NCBI GenBank assembly: GCA_937139495.1
Contig: CAKZQC010000002.1
Span: 1 to 64,000 of the forward strand
Length of the DNA: 64,000 bases
Source: an uncultured Saprospiraceae bacterium
GTDB taxonomy: Bacteria > Bacteroidota > Bacteroidia > Chitinophagales > Saprospiraceae
Direction of reading: 5' to 3'
In this document: piece after piece, positions 48,626 to 58,153 of the stretch
Layout of the letters: the number at the start of each line of letters is the position of its first letter
Numbering within the stretch: position 1 is the first letter of the stretch
Position numbers and translations under genes: made by a program
Notes under the pieces: generated by a model
Database searches by the model: none
The model's input: only the letters and a program-made list of their open reading frames with translations
Told to the model about the DNA's origin: nothing

Positions 48626-49708
48626 ATGGTAAATAAAACCCCTAGTGGATTAGATATAAAAAAAGGCGATGATTGTTCTGCCAATGCCTTTAGTTGGGCA
48701 AAAACCACGTTCAAAAATAGACCACAAGACCAAGGCAACATAATATTGGGAGACAAAAAAAGCTACTCTAGCTTACTTCGCTTTGGCAATGAAAAAATAG
48801 GCATCACGTCTGACGGAATTGGTACCAAAATAGAATTGGCGGAACGCCTACAAAAATACGATACCTTAGGTTTTGATTTGGTCGCCATGGTAGCCGACGA
48901 CTTGGTAACGGTAGGACTAGAACCTACTAGTTTGTCCAATATATTAGATGTCGATCACCTCGACCAAACGATTATTAATAGCCTCATGCAAGGATTGGCT
49001 GCGGCTTGTGCTTACGCCAATATCAGTATGACAGGCGGCGAAATTGCCGAATTGGGCAATCGAGTAGGCGGTTACGGAAACCAAATGCACTTCAATTGGG
49101 CAGCTACTGCTATTGGTGTATTGCCCCCGAGCTTATCGCAAGCGATAGACGGCACTCAGATAGAAAAAGACCATGTTGTATTGGCACTTCAATCGGATGG
49201 CTTTCGCAGCAATGGCTTCTCGTTGGTGCGCAAAGTCATGCAGGCTGCTTTTGGAGACGAATGGCATCAAGTTACCTATAATAAAACGACGACTTGGGGC
49301 GAAAAGTTATTGACCCCGTCCAAAATTTATACGCCGTTTATTCAGGCGTTGGTTCAGTCCAAAATAGAGCTAACAGGCGTAGCGCATATTACAGGAGGTG
49401 GTATTTTGCAGAACCTCAATCGCATATTGGAACCCAACCAAAAAGGAGCGGTACTGAATAACTTGTTTGCTCCACACGATACAATGCAGCAGCTAATAGA
49501 TATTGGAAATTTGACCGAAAAAGAAGCGTATCTGTATTGGAATATGGGGAATGGAATGCTACTCGTAGCACCAAAAAATCAAGTAGCGGACATCAAAAAA
49601 ATAGCAGTACAGCAGCACTACAAGGTGCAGGTGGCAGGTGTCGTTACCGACCAATCTACGATTGACTTGCAGACTTATACAGGGCAGTACCTACAAGCCA
49701 ATATCTAA
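48626..49708 (+). CDS. purM: Phosphoribosylformylglycinamidine cyclo-ligase (AIR synthetase)
   Basis: A 360-aa PurM-family protein. Seen: GITSDGIGTKIELAE, FDLVAMVADDLVTVGLEP, MTGGEIAELGNRV and LQSDGFRSNGFSLVRKV, then HITGGGILQNLNRIL. It closes FGAM to AIR in purine synthesis. First gene of a purine block; 217 bases separate it from the next gene, which has its own promoter. Confidence 0.93.
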   Translation: MVNKTPSGLDIKKGDDCSANAFSWAKTTFKNRPQDQGNIILGDKKSYSSLLRFGNEKIGITSDGIGTKIELAERLQKYDTLGFDLVAMVADDLVTVGLEPTSLSNILDVDHLDQTIINSLMQGLAAACAYANISMTGGEIAELGNRVGGYGNQMHFNWAATAIGVLPPSLSQAIDGTQIEKDHVVLALQSDGFRSNGFSLVRKVMQAAFGDEWHQVTYNKTTTWGEKLLTPSKIYTPFIQALVQSKIELTGVAHITGGGILQNLNRILEPNQKGAVLNNLFAPHDTMQQLIDIGNLTEKEAYLYWNMGNGMLLVAPKNQVADIKKIAVQQHYKVQVAGVVTDQSTIDLQTYTGQYLQANI

Positions 49709-49832
49709 GCGTAGATTTTCCTTATTGCTACCTCAAAACAGTAACAAAAAATGCCTATAACCTCACCTAGAATATAGCTCGAATGGATAATTGGAATCAT
49801 CGTAATAGATAAATAAACACGCTACTACGTTC

Positions 49833-49859
49833 TTGCTTTAGCAGAAAGTCTTATCTTTG
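49833..49859 (+). promoter_or_regulatory. Promoter of the KAS III-purL-purQ unit
   Basis: TTG at 49833-49835, 16 bases, then TATCTTTG at 49852-49859. Start codon is 66 bases downstream. Confidence 0.7.
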
Positions 49860-49925
49860 CGGTACCAAAAATTACTAACCATTATTTAAACAAATGGTTT
49901 AACTGAAAGTTAATCAATCAACGAC

Positions 49926-51005
49926 ATGAAAAAGTTAAGTTCTAAAATATTAGGTACTGGCTCTATCGTGCCAACTATCCGCAAAGCAAATAGCGGTTTT
50001 TGGCAAAACGAGTTTTATGGGAAGGATCTTAAAAAGCAAACCAAAACAAACGAGAACATTACTCAAAAGTTTGAAGAGGTAGCAGGTATCAAAGCTCGTC
50101 GAGTAGCTAAAGTTGGCACCAAAGCATCCAATTTGGGAGCTGCGGCTGCCCAACTAGCCATCGAAGATGCTAATATTGACCCAGAAACATTGGATTATAT
50201 TATTGTGGCACACAATTTTGGAGATGTTACTTCTGGCGGGATTCAGTCCGATATATTACCCAATCTTGCGGCTAAAGTAAAGCAGCAATTAGGCATCAAA
50301 AAATCAAGTTGTGTCGCTTATGACATACTTTTTGGATGTCCTAGCTGGATACAAGCCTTCATACAGGCAGAATATTATTTGCGTTCAGGTGATGTGCAGC
50401 GTATCTTGGTGGTGGGAGCCGACACGGTATCTCGAATGACCGATCCGCATGATGTGGACGGAATGTTGTTTGCCGATGGTGCTGGAGCAGTGGTCGTCGA
50501 AGCAATAGAAGTTGAGGAAGAAAATCCAGTAGGGATTTTGGCTCACTTGACCGTTTCGGACTGTGTAGAAGAAGCGGATTATCTCAAAATGGGTGATTCG
50601 TTAAATCCAGATACAGAAGGCGAATACATTCGAATGAACGGCAGAGGAGTATTCAAATATGCTGTTTCGACGGTACCGCAAGCGATGCACGATTGTTTGG
50701 CAAAAGCCAACTTGACGATAGATGATGTTCACTGTTTTGTGATACACCAAGCCAACTTGAAGATGAATAAAATCATCATGAAACGTCTGTACGAACTCAA
50801 TGGAAGAGACAGCTATCCAGAAGAAATGATGCCAATGGTCGTACAAGAATTAGGCAACAGTTCTGCTGCTACCATTCCTACGGTATTGGATATGATTCAG
50901 AAAGGCGAATTGAGCGACAAAAAAATGAAATCAGGCGATATTATGGTCATGGCATCGGTCGGTGCAGGAATGCACGCCAACTGTGTTGTGTACAAATTCC
51001 CTTAA
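49926..51005 (+). CDS. 3-oxoacyl-ACP synthase III family protein (FabH-like)
   Basis: A 359-aa thiolase-fold enzyme. The catalytic triad is visible: Cys138 in FGCPSWIQAF, His274 in VIHQANLKMNK and Asn311 in LGNSSAATIP, plus GAGAVVVEA. FabH-type enzymes start fatty-acid chains from acyl-CoA and malonyl-ACP. The acyl pocket differs from housekeeping FabH (FGCPSW in place of the usual AACSGF), and its position 15 bases before purL is odd, so it may start a specialised chain. No fatty-acid genes are adjacent. Confidence 0.85.
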   Translation: MKKLSSKILGTGSIVPTIRKANSGFWQNEFYGKDLKKQTKTNENITQKFEEVAGIKARRVAKVGTKASNLGAAAAQLAIEDANIDPETLDYIIVAHNFGDVTSGGIQSDILPNLAAKVKQQLGIKKSSCVAYDILFGCPSWIQAFIQAEYYLRSGDVQRILVVGADTVSRMTDPHDVDGMLFADGAGAVVVEAIEVEEENPVGILAHLTVSDCVEEADYLKMGDSLNPDTEGEYIRMNGRGVFKYAVSTVPQAMHDCLAKANLTIDDVHCFVIHQANLKMNKIIMKRLYELNGRDSYPEEMMPMVVQELGNSSAATIPTVLDMIQKGELSDKKMKSGDIMVMASVGAGMHANCVVYKFP

Positions 51006-51020
51006 AAAAAGATAGCAGTT

Positions 51021-53990
51021 ATGAGACACTATATTCAATTTCGTTTGCGTCCAAACTTGCGAGATGCGAAAGGGGAGCATATCGCCCAACAGTGTCAAAC
51101 ACAACTTCAAATAGCGGTAGGTCGTGTCCGAACGGCTCGACTATTTACTTTAGATTACCCTATCGAAACCGATAGGGTAATTTTTTATGCCCAGTCAGCT
51201 ATACAAGACCGAGCAACAGAAGAATTGTCGGTCAATACGTGGTGGCAACCTACGGATTTTGCTCAAGCGATTGTCGTGGCTAATTTACCCGGTGTAACCG
51301 ACGATTTGGGGCGCTCTGCTCGCCTCACTTGGAGCGATTTGTTTGATATAAATAGGACAGATAGTCCTATTATTTATGCACAACAAGTGTATTATTTTGA
51401 GCGATCGTTGAGTGTGGAACACTTGCAGTTGATAGCAACTAAATTATTGGGCAATCCGCTGATTCAGCACTTTCAATATTGGCAGCAAGGGCAAACCTTT
51501 GAGCCTTATTTTCCAGCGGTACAGTTGCTACAAGCACCAAGCGTGGCAACCATTGATTTGAAACAATCCGATGAAGCACTATTGCAGCTTTCGCAACAAA
51601 AAATATTAGCACTCAATTTAGCAGAAATGCAAGCGATAGCGGCTTATTTTGAGCTGCCGACTGTACAGGCATCTAGAAAAGAGGTAGGTTTATCTTTGCC
51701 CACCGATGCCGAACTCGAAATTTTGGCTCAAACATGGTCAGAGCATTGCAAACACAAAGAATTTAATGCTACAATTGACTATCGAAATCAAGAAACAGGC
51801 GAACAAAAAACCATTTATTCGCTCTTTGATACCTACATCAAAGCAGCTACGGAGCAAGTAAAAAAACAGCTAGAAGCCAAGCAAAATTATTGGCTCGTCA
51901 AGGTGTTTGATGACAATGCAGGGGTAGTTCAAGCGACCGACAAGCATTTGTTTGTATGGAAAGTCGAAACACACAATTCGCCCTCGGCACTTGATCCTTA
52001 TGGCGGAGCCATAACAGGCATTTTGGGCAACAATCGGGATCCACTTGCTACAGGAATTGGTGGTGCTATATTACTATTCAATACCAATGTATTGTGTTTT
52101 GGTTCGCCCCAATACAACAAACCTTTATTGGCAGGACAACTGCACCCGAAACAGATACTAGAAGGTGTGGTGAAAGGAATAGCCGATGGAGGCAATAAGT
52201 CAGGTGTGCCGACTATCAATGGAGCCGTTGTTTTTGATGACCGCTACAGCGGAAAACCTTTGGTGTATTGTGGTACAGGGGCGTTGATGCCTTATGAATA
52301 TGAAGGTAAACCAACTTGGATAAAGGAAATTAATCAAGGAGATAGAATTGTACTTTTGGGCGGTCGAGTCGGCAAAGATGGGATACATGGAGCTACTTTT
52401 TCTTCTTTGGAAATAGACGAAAATTCACCTGCTACGGCGGTGCAAATAGGAGCACCTATCGTACAAAAAAAACTAGCCGATTTTATGCAAGTTGCTTGCC
52501 GTAGAGGGCTAATCCAATGCAGCACCGACAATGGTGCTGGTGGCTTGTCGTCTTCTATTGGCGAGCTGGCGAGGCTATCGAATGGAGCCGTTGTTCATTT
52601 GGAACAAGTTCCGCTCAAATATCAAGGTTTGCAGCCGTGGGAAATCTTCGTTTCGGAGTCGCAAGAGCGCATGACCTTGGCGGTAACACCTCAGCACTTG
52701 ACAGAACTACGTGCATTGGCGGAAAGCTATGAAGTAGAACTAACAGACGTGGGTTACTTTGAGAATACAGGTTGGTTAGACGTGCGATACGAAGAGCAAC
52801 AAGTCGCTTATTTGGATATGCAATTTTTGCACGATGGCGTGCCAACCAAGCAGCTAGTGGCAGATTGGCAAAAGCCAAAACTAATGCCCGCAAAAATACC
52901 TGCGACATTGGATTACAATCAAATATTACTACAGCTTTTGGCTAGTCTTAATATTTGCTCCAGAGAGCCGATTATAAGACAATATGACCACGAAGTTAAG
53001 GGCAGAACGATATTGAAACCGCTGATGGGCAAAACACATCAAGTACCACAAGATGCAGGCGTTATACGGTTTGATTTTGAGTCGTGGGCAGGTGTAGCGG
53101 TGTCCAATGGCATATTGCCACGCTATGGCGATATTGATCCTTATGCGATGTCGGCAGGAGCTTTTGACGAAGGCATTCGACAGATAATAGCCGTAGGAGG
53201 TAGGCTACCGAATACACAACCCAATGACGGTGTTTTTTGGTCGGTCAATGATAATTTTTGTGTGCCAGATTCGGTCTATCATGCCACCAAAAATCCAGAT
53301 GGGAAACAAAAATTAGCGAAGCTAGTAAAGATGTGCGAAGCACTCTACGACATGGCAACTTACTTTGATATTCCGCTCACCTCGGGCAAGGATAGCATGA
53401 AAAATGACTTCAAATCAGGCACCACCAAAATATCTATTCCGCCTACAATTTTGTATTCGATGACTGCTAAAATAGACGATGTTCGGCAGACGATTACTTC
53501 CGAATGGCAAGCCGCAGGCGACTTAATTTATCAGTTGGGCGACACGTATGACGAGTTGGGAGCATCCGAGTTCTATCAACTCTATGGGCAGCTCGGTCAG
53601 CAAGTACCGCAAGTACGCCCACAAGCAGCCAAGGAGCTTTACTTGAACGTCATGGAAGCCAATCAACAGCGATTGATACAATCTTGCCACGATATTTCAG
53701 ATGGTGGATTGGCGGTAGCCATCGCAGAAAGTTGTTTTGGAGGCTTGGGAGCCAATATACAATTGGATAGCTTATCGGCTACACTTTCGTGCAATACGTT
53801 GTTATTTGCAGAGTCACATTCTAGATTTGTGGTGTCGATTGCTCCAGCAGATCAAGTTGCTTTTGAAGCAATATTAGGCAATAGAGCCTATCGAATTGGT
53901 CAAGTCACGACTTCGCCAAAATTAGTGATTCAGCAGCAAGAAAATACGATTATTGATACAACCGTAAAATCAATTCCGCTACAATGGTAA
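51021..53990 (+). CDS. purL: Phosphoribosylformylglycinamidine synthase, synthetase part
   Basis: A 989-aa protein with the large-type PurL arrangement but without glutaminase: N-terminal PurS-like region (1 to about 150), linker with LPTDAELEILAQTWSEHCKHKEF, then two AIRS-like halves (ETHNSPSALDPYGGA; STDNGAGGLSSSIGELARLS; LTSGKDSMKND; SCHDISDGGLAVAIAES). It makes FGAM from FGAR, ATP and ammonia. In E. coli the glutaminase is fused at the C-terminus. Here it is a separate gene (purQ) that overlaps the 3' end by 7 bases, so subunits are translationally coupled. Confidence 0.95.
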   Translation: MRHYIQFRLRPNLRDAKGEHIAQQCQTQLQIAVGRVRTARLFTLDYPIETDRVIFYAQSAIQDRATEELSVNTWWQPTDFAQAIVVANLPGVTDDLGRSARLTWSDLFDINRTDSPIIYAQQVYYFERSLSVEHLQLIATKLLGNPLIQHFQYWQQGQTFEPYFPAVQLLQAPSVATIDLKQSDEALLQLSQQKILALNLAEMQAIAAYFELPTVQASRKEVGLSLPTDAELEILAQTWSEHCKHKEFNATIDYRNQETGEQKTIYSLFDTYIKAATEQVKKQLEAKQNYWLVKVFDDNAGVVQATDKHLFVWKVETHNSPSALDPYGGAITGILGNNRDPLATGIGGAILLFNTNVLCFGSPQYNKPLLAGQLHPKQILEGVVKGIADGGNKSGVPTINGAVVFDDRYSGKPLVYCGTGALMPYEYEGKPTWIKEINQGDRIVLLGGRVGKDGIHGATFSSLEIDENSPATAVQIGAPIVQKKLADFMQVACRRGLIQCSTDNGAGGLSSSIGELARLSNGAVVHLEQVPLKYQGLQPWEIFVSESQERMTLAVTPQHLTELRALAESYEVELTDVGYFENTGWLDVRYEEQQVAYLDMQFLHDGVPTKQLVADWQKPKLMPAKIPATLDYNQILLQLLASLNICSREPIIRQYDHEVKGRTILKPLMGKTHQVPQDAGVIRFDFESWAGVAVSNGILPRYGDIDPYAMSAGAFDEGIRQIIAVGGRLPNTQPNDGVFWSVNDNFCVPDSVYHATKNPDGKQKLAKLVKMCEALYDMATYFDIPLTSGKDSMKNDFKSGTTKISIPPTILYSMTAKIDDVRQTITSEWQAAGDLIYQLGDTYDELGASEFYQLYGQLGQQVPQVRPQAAKELYLNVMEANQQRLIQSCHDISDGGLAVAIAESCFGGLGANIQLDSLSATLSCNTLLFAESHSRFVVSIAPADQVAFEAILGNRAYRIGQVTTSPKLVIQQQENTIIDTTVKSIPLQW

Positions 53991-54799
53991 AAGCATTAAT
54001 TATCACAGGTTTTGGTATCAATTGCCAAGAAGAAATGGTCGCCGCTTATGAGCTGGCAGGAGCTAGTGCAGAACAAATTCATCTACAACAGTTGTTGTTG
54101 GGCAATGTCTCTATTCATGACTATGATATTCTCAATTTGGCGGGTGGTTTTTCGTTTGGCGACGATTTGGGAGCAGGTAAAGTATTGGCAAACAAAATAC
54201 AATCTCAGCGATTGCCTTCAGGCAAAACATTGCTGCAAGAAATTACTACTTTTATAGCCGAAGGCAAGCATGTTTTAGGCATTTGCAATGGTTTTCAGGT
54301 GCTGGTACGCTTAGGGCTACTGCCCAATACACAGCTAGACGGACAGCAAGAAGTGAGCCTAATGACCAACGATAGTACTCGATTTGAAGCGAGGTGGGTG
54401 CATTGTATTGTGCCACCCAAACATAATAGCCCATTCCTCAAAGGCATTACACAGATAGAATTGCCTGTAAGGCATGCAGAAGGTAAATTGGTCATTGCGA
54501 AAGCCGAAATACAAGCACAAATTATCAAGGATAAACTCAACGTAATGAGTTATAGCAGCTCAGAGGGAAGTAGCACCAACAAGTACCCAGAAAACCCAAA
54601 TGGGGCGATGCTCAATTGTGCGGCATTGACTGATATCACTGGTCAAATATTAGGCATGATGCCGCACCCAGAAGCTTTTTTGAGTTTGTATAACCACCCC
54701 AATTGGCGACCGTTATTACGCCAAAATCCTGACAGAAGCAAGGTCGGTGAGGGCTTGCAGATTTTTAAGAATATAGTAGATTATCTGTCGGATAAATAA
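53984..54799 (+). CDS. purQ: FGAM synthase glutaminase subunit
   Basis: A 271-aa class I glutamine amidotransferase with ALIITGFGINCQEEM, NLAGGFSFGDDLGAGKVLA, nucleophile Cys101 in GICNGFQVL, and His228/Glu230 in MMPHPEAF. It supplies ammonia to PurL. Overlaps purL by 7 bases. At 271 aa it resembles the C-terminal glutaminase domain of large PurL (about 270 aa), longer than the ~225-aa PurQ that pairs with small PurL and PurS. Confidence 0.93.
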   Translation: MVKALIITGFGINCQEEMVAAYELAGASAEQIHLQQLLLGNVSIHDYDILNLAGGFSFGDDLGAGKVLANKIQSQRLPSGKTLLQEITTFIAEGKHVLGICNGFQVLVRLGLLPNTQLDGQQEVSLMTNDSTRFEARWVHCIVPPKHNSPFLKGITQIELPVRHAEGKLVIAKAEIQAQIIKDKLNVMSYSSSEGSSTNKYPENPNGAMLNCAALTDITGQILGMMPHPEAFLSLYNHPNWRPLLRQNPDRSKVGEGLQIFKNIVDYLSDK

Positions 54800-54811
54800 A
54801 GAACATACGCT

Positions 54812-54819
54812 TACCTTTG
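54812..54819 (+). promoter_or_regulatory. -7 promoter box of purB
   Basis: TACCTTTG fits TAnnTTTG, 36 bases before the purB start. No clear -33 box. Confidence 0.5.
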
Positions 54820-54854
54820 TGTCAAATTTTCCATTCAAATAAAAAAAAGAAACC

Positions 54855-56216
54855 ATGCACCACGCTATTTCGCCACTAGACGGGCGGTACGCTGCCAAAC
54901 TAAAGCAACACGCAGACTATTTTTCGGAAAAAGCACTGATGTATTATCGTTGCAAATTGGAGTTGTTGTATGTTTTGGCACTGGACAAAACAGCCTTGTT
55001 TGAGACACTCAACGAGCAAGAAAAAGAAAATATAAAGGATTGTATCGACAATTTTTCGGAAGCAGATTATCAAGCCATCAAAGAAATAGAGCGAACGACC
55101 AATCATGATATCAAGGCGTGTGAGGTGTTTTTGAGAACAAGAATTGGCTTGCGCAATGTCCATTTATTACATTTTGGGTTGACTTCAGAAGATGCCAATA
55201 ATTTGGCATATACATTCATGTTACAAGCCTATTGGAAGGAAGTGCAATTGCCACAATTGGAGCAATTATTAGAGCAATTGATAACATTGGCTACGCAATG
55301 GAAAAATATACCTTTTCCGACACGTACGCACGGACAAAAAGCCTCACCAAGTACGGCAGGCAAAGAAATAGCGGTTTTTCTGAATCGCTTGACCAAAATG
55401 TATGCAGCACTAAAAACGTTTCAGTTTGCAGGGAAAATCAATGGAGCAGTTGGTAATTATTCGGCTTCATTGGCAGCTTTCCCAGATTTTGACTGGCTGC
55501 ATTTTTCGCATGCTTTTTTGGAAGCACAAGACTTAGAACCTAATTTGGCGACCACGCAGATAGAAGACCACGACCGTTGGGCTACATACTTCAATTGGAC
55601 ACGACAAATCAATAATATTGTCTTGGATTTAGATGTTGATTGTTGGTTATATATTTCGCAAGGCTTGTTTGTAGAAAGTGTGCAAGCTGGAGAGGTTGGT
55701 TCTTCAACCATGCCACACAAAGTGAACCCTATCAATTTTGAAAACAGCGAAGGCAATTTGATGCTGTCAAATAGTTTGTTGACACTAATGTCCGACAAAT
55801 TGTGTCGCTCTCGTATGCAGCGCGACTTGTCCGATTCGACGGTCAAGCGTAATATTGGCGTAGCGTTATCGCACGCTTATTTGGCTATAGCCGAAACAAC
55901 GAAAGGACTAAAAAAGCTAAAAATAAATGAAGATTTATGTAGAAAAGAACTAGAAGAAAGTCCAGAACTGCTCACCGAACCGATACAAACAATTCTGAAA
56001 ACAGTGGGAGTCGAAGACCCTTATACACTCCTCAAAAATGTAGCAAGAGGGCAGAAGCCCACCCGTGAAATGCTGTTGGAATTGGTGAATAAATTGGATA
56101 TTCCAAACGCCACCAAACAGCAAATAGCCGCACTGCAAACCGTTAATTATGTAGGCGATGCGAGCCGAATAGCGGATTTGGTGATTGTAAATGCTCAAAA
56201 AGTACTAGCAAGATGA
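54855..56216 (+). CDS. purB: Adenylosuccinate lyase
   Basis: A 453-aa enzyme of the fumarase/aspartase superfamily. Signature SSTMPHKVNPINFENSEGN is present, with SPLDGRYAAKLKQHADYFSE at the N-terminus and RTHGQKASPSTAGKE. It cleaves both SAICAR and adenylosuccinate. It matches the E. coli PurB subtype in length. Overlaps purD by 4 bases (ATGA). Confidence 0.96.
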   Translation: MHHAISPLDGRYAAKLKQHADYFSEKALMYYRCKLELLYVLALDKTALFETLNEQEKENIKDCIDNFSEADYQAIKEIERTTNHDIKACEVFLRTRIGLRNVHLLHFGLTSEDANNLAYTFMLQAYWKEVQLPQLEQLLEQLITLATQWKNIPFPTRTHGQKASPSTAGKEIAVFLNRLTKMYAALKTFQFAGKINGAVGNYSASLAAFPDFDWLHFSHAFLEAQDLEPNLATTQIEDHDRWATYFNWTRQINNIVLDLDVDCWLYISQGLFVESVQAGEVGSSTMPHKVNPINFENSEGNLMLSNSLLTLMSDKLCRSRMQRDLSDSTVKRNIGVALSHAYLAIAETTKGLKKLKINEDLCRKELEESPELLTEPIQTILKTVGVEDPYTLLKNVARGQKPTREMLLELVNKLDIPNATKQQIAALQTVNYVGDASRIADLVIVNAQKVLAR

Positions 56217-57508
56217 AGGTAGCTATACTAGGAGGAGGAGGAAGAGAACACGCTCTATATTGGAAAATAAAACAATCGCCATTAGTCAAGAAAGTGGTTG
56301 TTTTGGGTGGAAATGCTTTGATGAAAAATAGTATTGCCATAGATGGCAATAATCTGGAAGCGATTAAGAATTATTGCGATACGCAAGCAGTGGATTATTT
56401 GATAGTAGGTTCTGAAACACTATTGGCAGCAGGAATTGTGGCGTATATGGCAGCAACAAAGACTTTTGTATTTGGTGTCAATGCTCGTGCGGCTCGTTTG
56501 GAAAGTTCTAAGCTCTTTGCGAAGCAATTTATGACAAAATATGGTGTATCGACGGCTGATTTTGAGCCATTTGAAAACGCCCCAAATAACGCCCCAAATA
56601 ACGCCGACAATAACGTTGAAAATGATGCTCAAAGCAACCAAGAAAAGGCACAAAAAAGCATAGAAGCAAAACAAGGAAATCTAGTCATTAAGTACGATGG
56701 TTTGGCTGGTGGCAAAGGTGTTTGGGTGTGTGATTCGATAGCAGAATCCAACAAAGCATTGGACGAAATGGAAGCCAGATATGGCAAAAAATGTCCTTTC
56801 TTGATAGAGGATAAAATAGTGGGTCAAGAAGTTTCGCTGATGGGTTTTTGTGATGGCAAAACAATCCGATTATTGCAGCCGAGCGTAGATTACAAACCAT
56901 TGTTAGAAGATGATAAAGGAGCTAACACTGGCGGAATGGGGGCGGTTTGTCCAGCTCCTTTCTGGAATGAAGCACTACAAAAATCCTTTGACGAAACGAT
57001 TGCGCAGCCTACGCTAAAAGGTATGGCAGCCGAGCAAATAGATTATCAAGGTTTTATTTACTTTGGGGCAATTATTGCGAATAATCAAGTGTTTTTGCTG
57101 GAGTATAATGTCCGATTGGGAGACCCTGAAACACAGGTTTTGTTGGTCAATCTCAAAAGTGATTTAATGGCAGGTATTGTAGCCTGCGCTACAGGCAAAT
57201 TAAATGAAGTACAATTGGATTTTGAATCAAGCTATGCGGTAGCGGTGGCACAAGTTTCGAGTGGCTATCCTGCGACTTACCCAACAGGGTTGTTGATTGA
57301 GGGAATACCAGAAGCGATTCAAAAAAGCTTAGTTTTTGGAGCAGGAATAAAAAGAGTGCATCAAGAATGCCAGACCAATGGTGGGCGAGTACTGTACACG
57401 GTTGGTCAAGATGAATTGCTCGAAAGAGCGATACAAAAAGCCTATGCAGCAGCTCAGGAAATCAAATTTGAAGGGCAATTTTATAGAAAAGATATTGGCA
57501 GTTTTTAA
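56213..57508 (+). CDS. purD: Phosphoribosylamine-glycine ligase (GAR synthetase)
   Basis: A 431-aa ATP-grasp enzyme: GGGGREHALYWKI, IKYDGLAGGKGVWVC, ANTGGMGAVCPAP and VRLGDPETQVLL. It joins phosphoribosylamine and glycine. Residues about 121-155, between the first domain and the ATP-grasp part, hold an Asn/Ala-rich insertion (ENAPNNAPNNADNNVEND, then an Asn/Gln/Lys run) encoded by short DNA repeats of period 12 (about 56577-56630). The family usually has a short linker there. Likely a flexible loop without catalytic effect. Confidence 0.94.
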   Translation: MKVAILGGGGREHALYWKIKQSPLVKKVVVLGGNALMKNSIAIDGNNLEAIKNYCDTQAVDYLIVGSETLLAAGIVAYMAATKTFVFGVNARAARLESSKLFAKQFMTKYGVSTADFEPFENAPNNAPNNADNNVENDAQSNQEKAQKSIEAKQGNLVIKYDGLAGGKGVWVCDSIAESNKALDEMEARYGKKCPFLIEDKIVGQEVSLMGFCDGKTIRLLQPSVDYKPLLEDDKGANTGGMGAVCPAPFWNEALQKSFDETIAQPTLKGMAAEQIDYQGFIYFGAIIANNQVFLLEYNVRLGDPETQVLLVNLKSDLMAGIVACATGKLNEVQLDFESSYAVAVAQVSSGYPATYPTGLLIEGIPEAIQKSLVFGAGIKRVHQECQTNGGRVLYTVGQDELLERAIQKAYAAAQEIKFEGQFYRKDIGSF

Positions 57509-57516
57509 AACGAAAT

Positions 57517-58092
57517 ATGAAAAAAATAGCCATTTTTATATCGGGTAGAGGGAGCAATATGCAGGCGATTGCGGAAGCTTGTGAGAGCGGTTGTCTGCAA
57601 GGCATAGCAGAAGTCGTATTGGTGTTCAGTAATGTACCTACAGCCCAAGGATTGGCGATTGCCAAACAGAAAAAAATACCAACAGCAAACCTCTCGCACA
57701 AAGGGTACAGCCGAAGCGAATTTGATGAACAGGTACTACTGTTGTTAGCTAGCTACTCTATTGATTGGATTGTTTTGGCAGGTTATGCCCGTATTTTGTC
57801 GCCTAGTGTGGTGGCAGCTTACCGCCAGCAACTTATCAATATTCACCCTGCGGATACGCAGGTGCATCAAGGTTGGGGCGGCTATGAGTGGGCGTATCGA
57901 GAGCAACTTTCAGAAACCAAAATAACCATACATTATGTAACGGAAGAGTTGGATAAAGGGGCGATTATAGCACAAGCTACCGTCAACTTGGAAGGAGCAA
58001 CATCTGTGCAAGAAGTTGAAAAAAGAGGATTAGCGGTAGAGCATCAGTTTTATAGCAAAATATTGTATCAGTTGTGTCTTAGCAAAAAATAA
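57517..58092 (+). CDS. purN: Phosphoribosylglycinamide formyltransferase
   Basis: A 191-aa protein with IAIFISGRGSNMQAI, WIVLAGYARILSP, INIHPADTQVHQG (catalytic Asn and His) and TEELDKGAIIAQATV (catalytic Asp). It adds a formyl group from 10-formyl-THF to GAR. It starts 8 bases after purD and ends the block before a convergent hairpin. Confidence 0.93.
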   Translation: MKKIAIFISGRGSNMQAIAEACESGCLQGIAEVVLVFSNVPTAQGLAIAKQKKIPTANLSHKGYSRSEFDEQVLLLLASYSIDWIVLAGYARILSPSVVAAYRQQLINIHPADTQVHQGWGGYEWAYREQLSETKITIHYVTEELDKGAIIAQATVNLEGATSVQEVEKRGLAVEHQFYSKILYQLCLSKK

Positions 58093-58103
58093 GGTAAAAA
58101 AAA

Positions 58104-58138
58104 TAGGTACTAAGCACTTCCAAAGTGCTTAGTACCTA
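58104..58138. terminator. Hairpin terminator between purN and the S74 protein
   Basis: Perfect 16-bp stem TAGGTACTAAGCACTT with complement and a 3-base loop. On the minus strand it is followed by 8 T, so it best terminates the minus-strand gene. Confidence 0.85.
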
Positions 58139-58153
58139 AGAGGATGCACCTAG

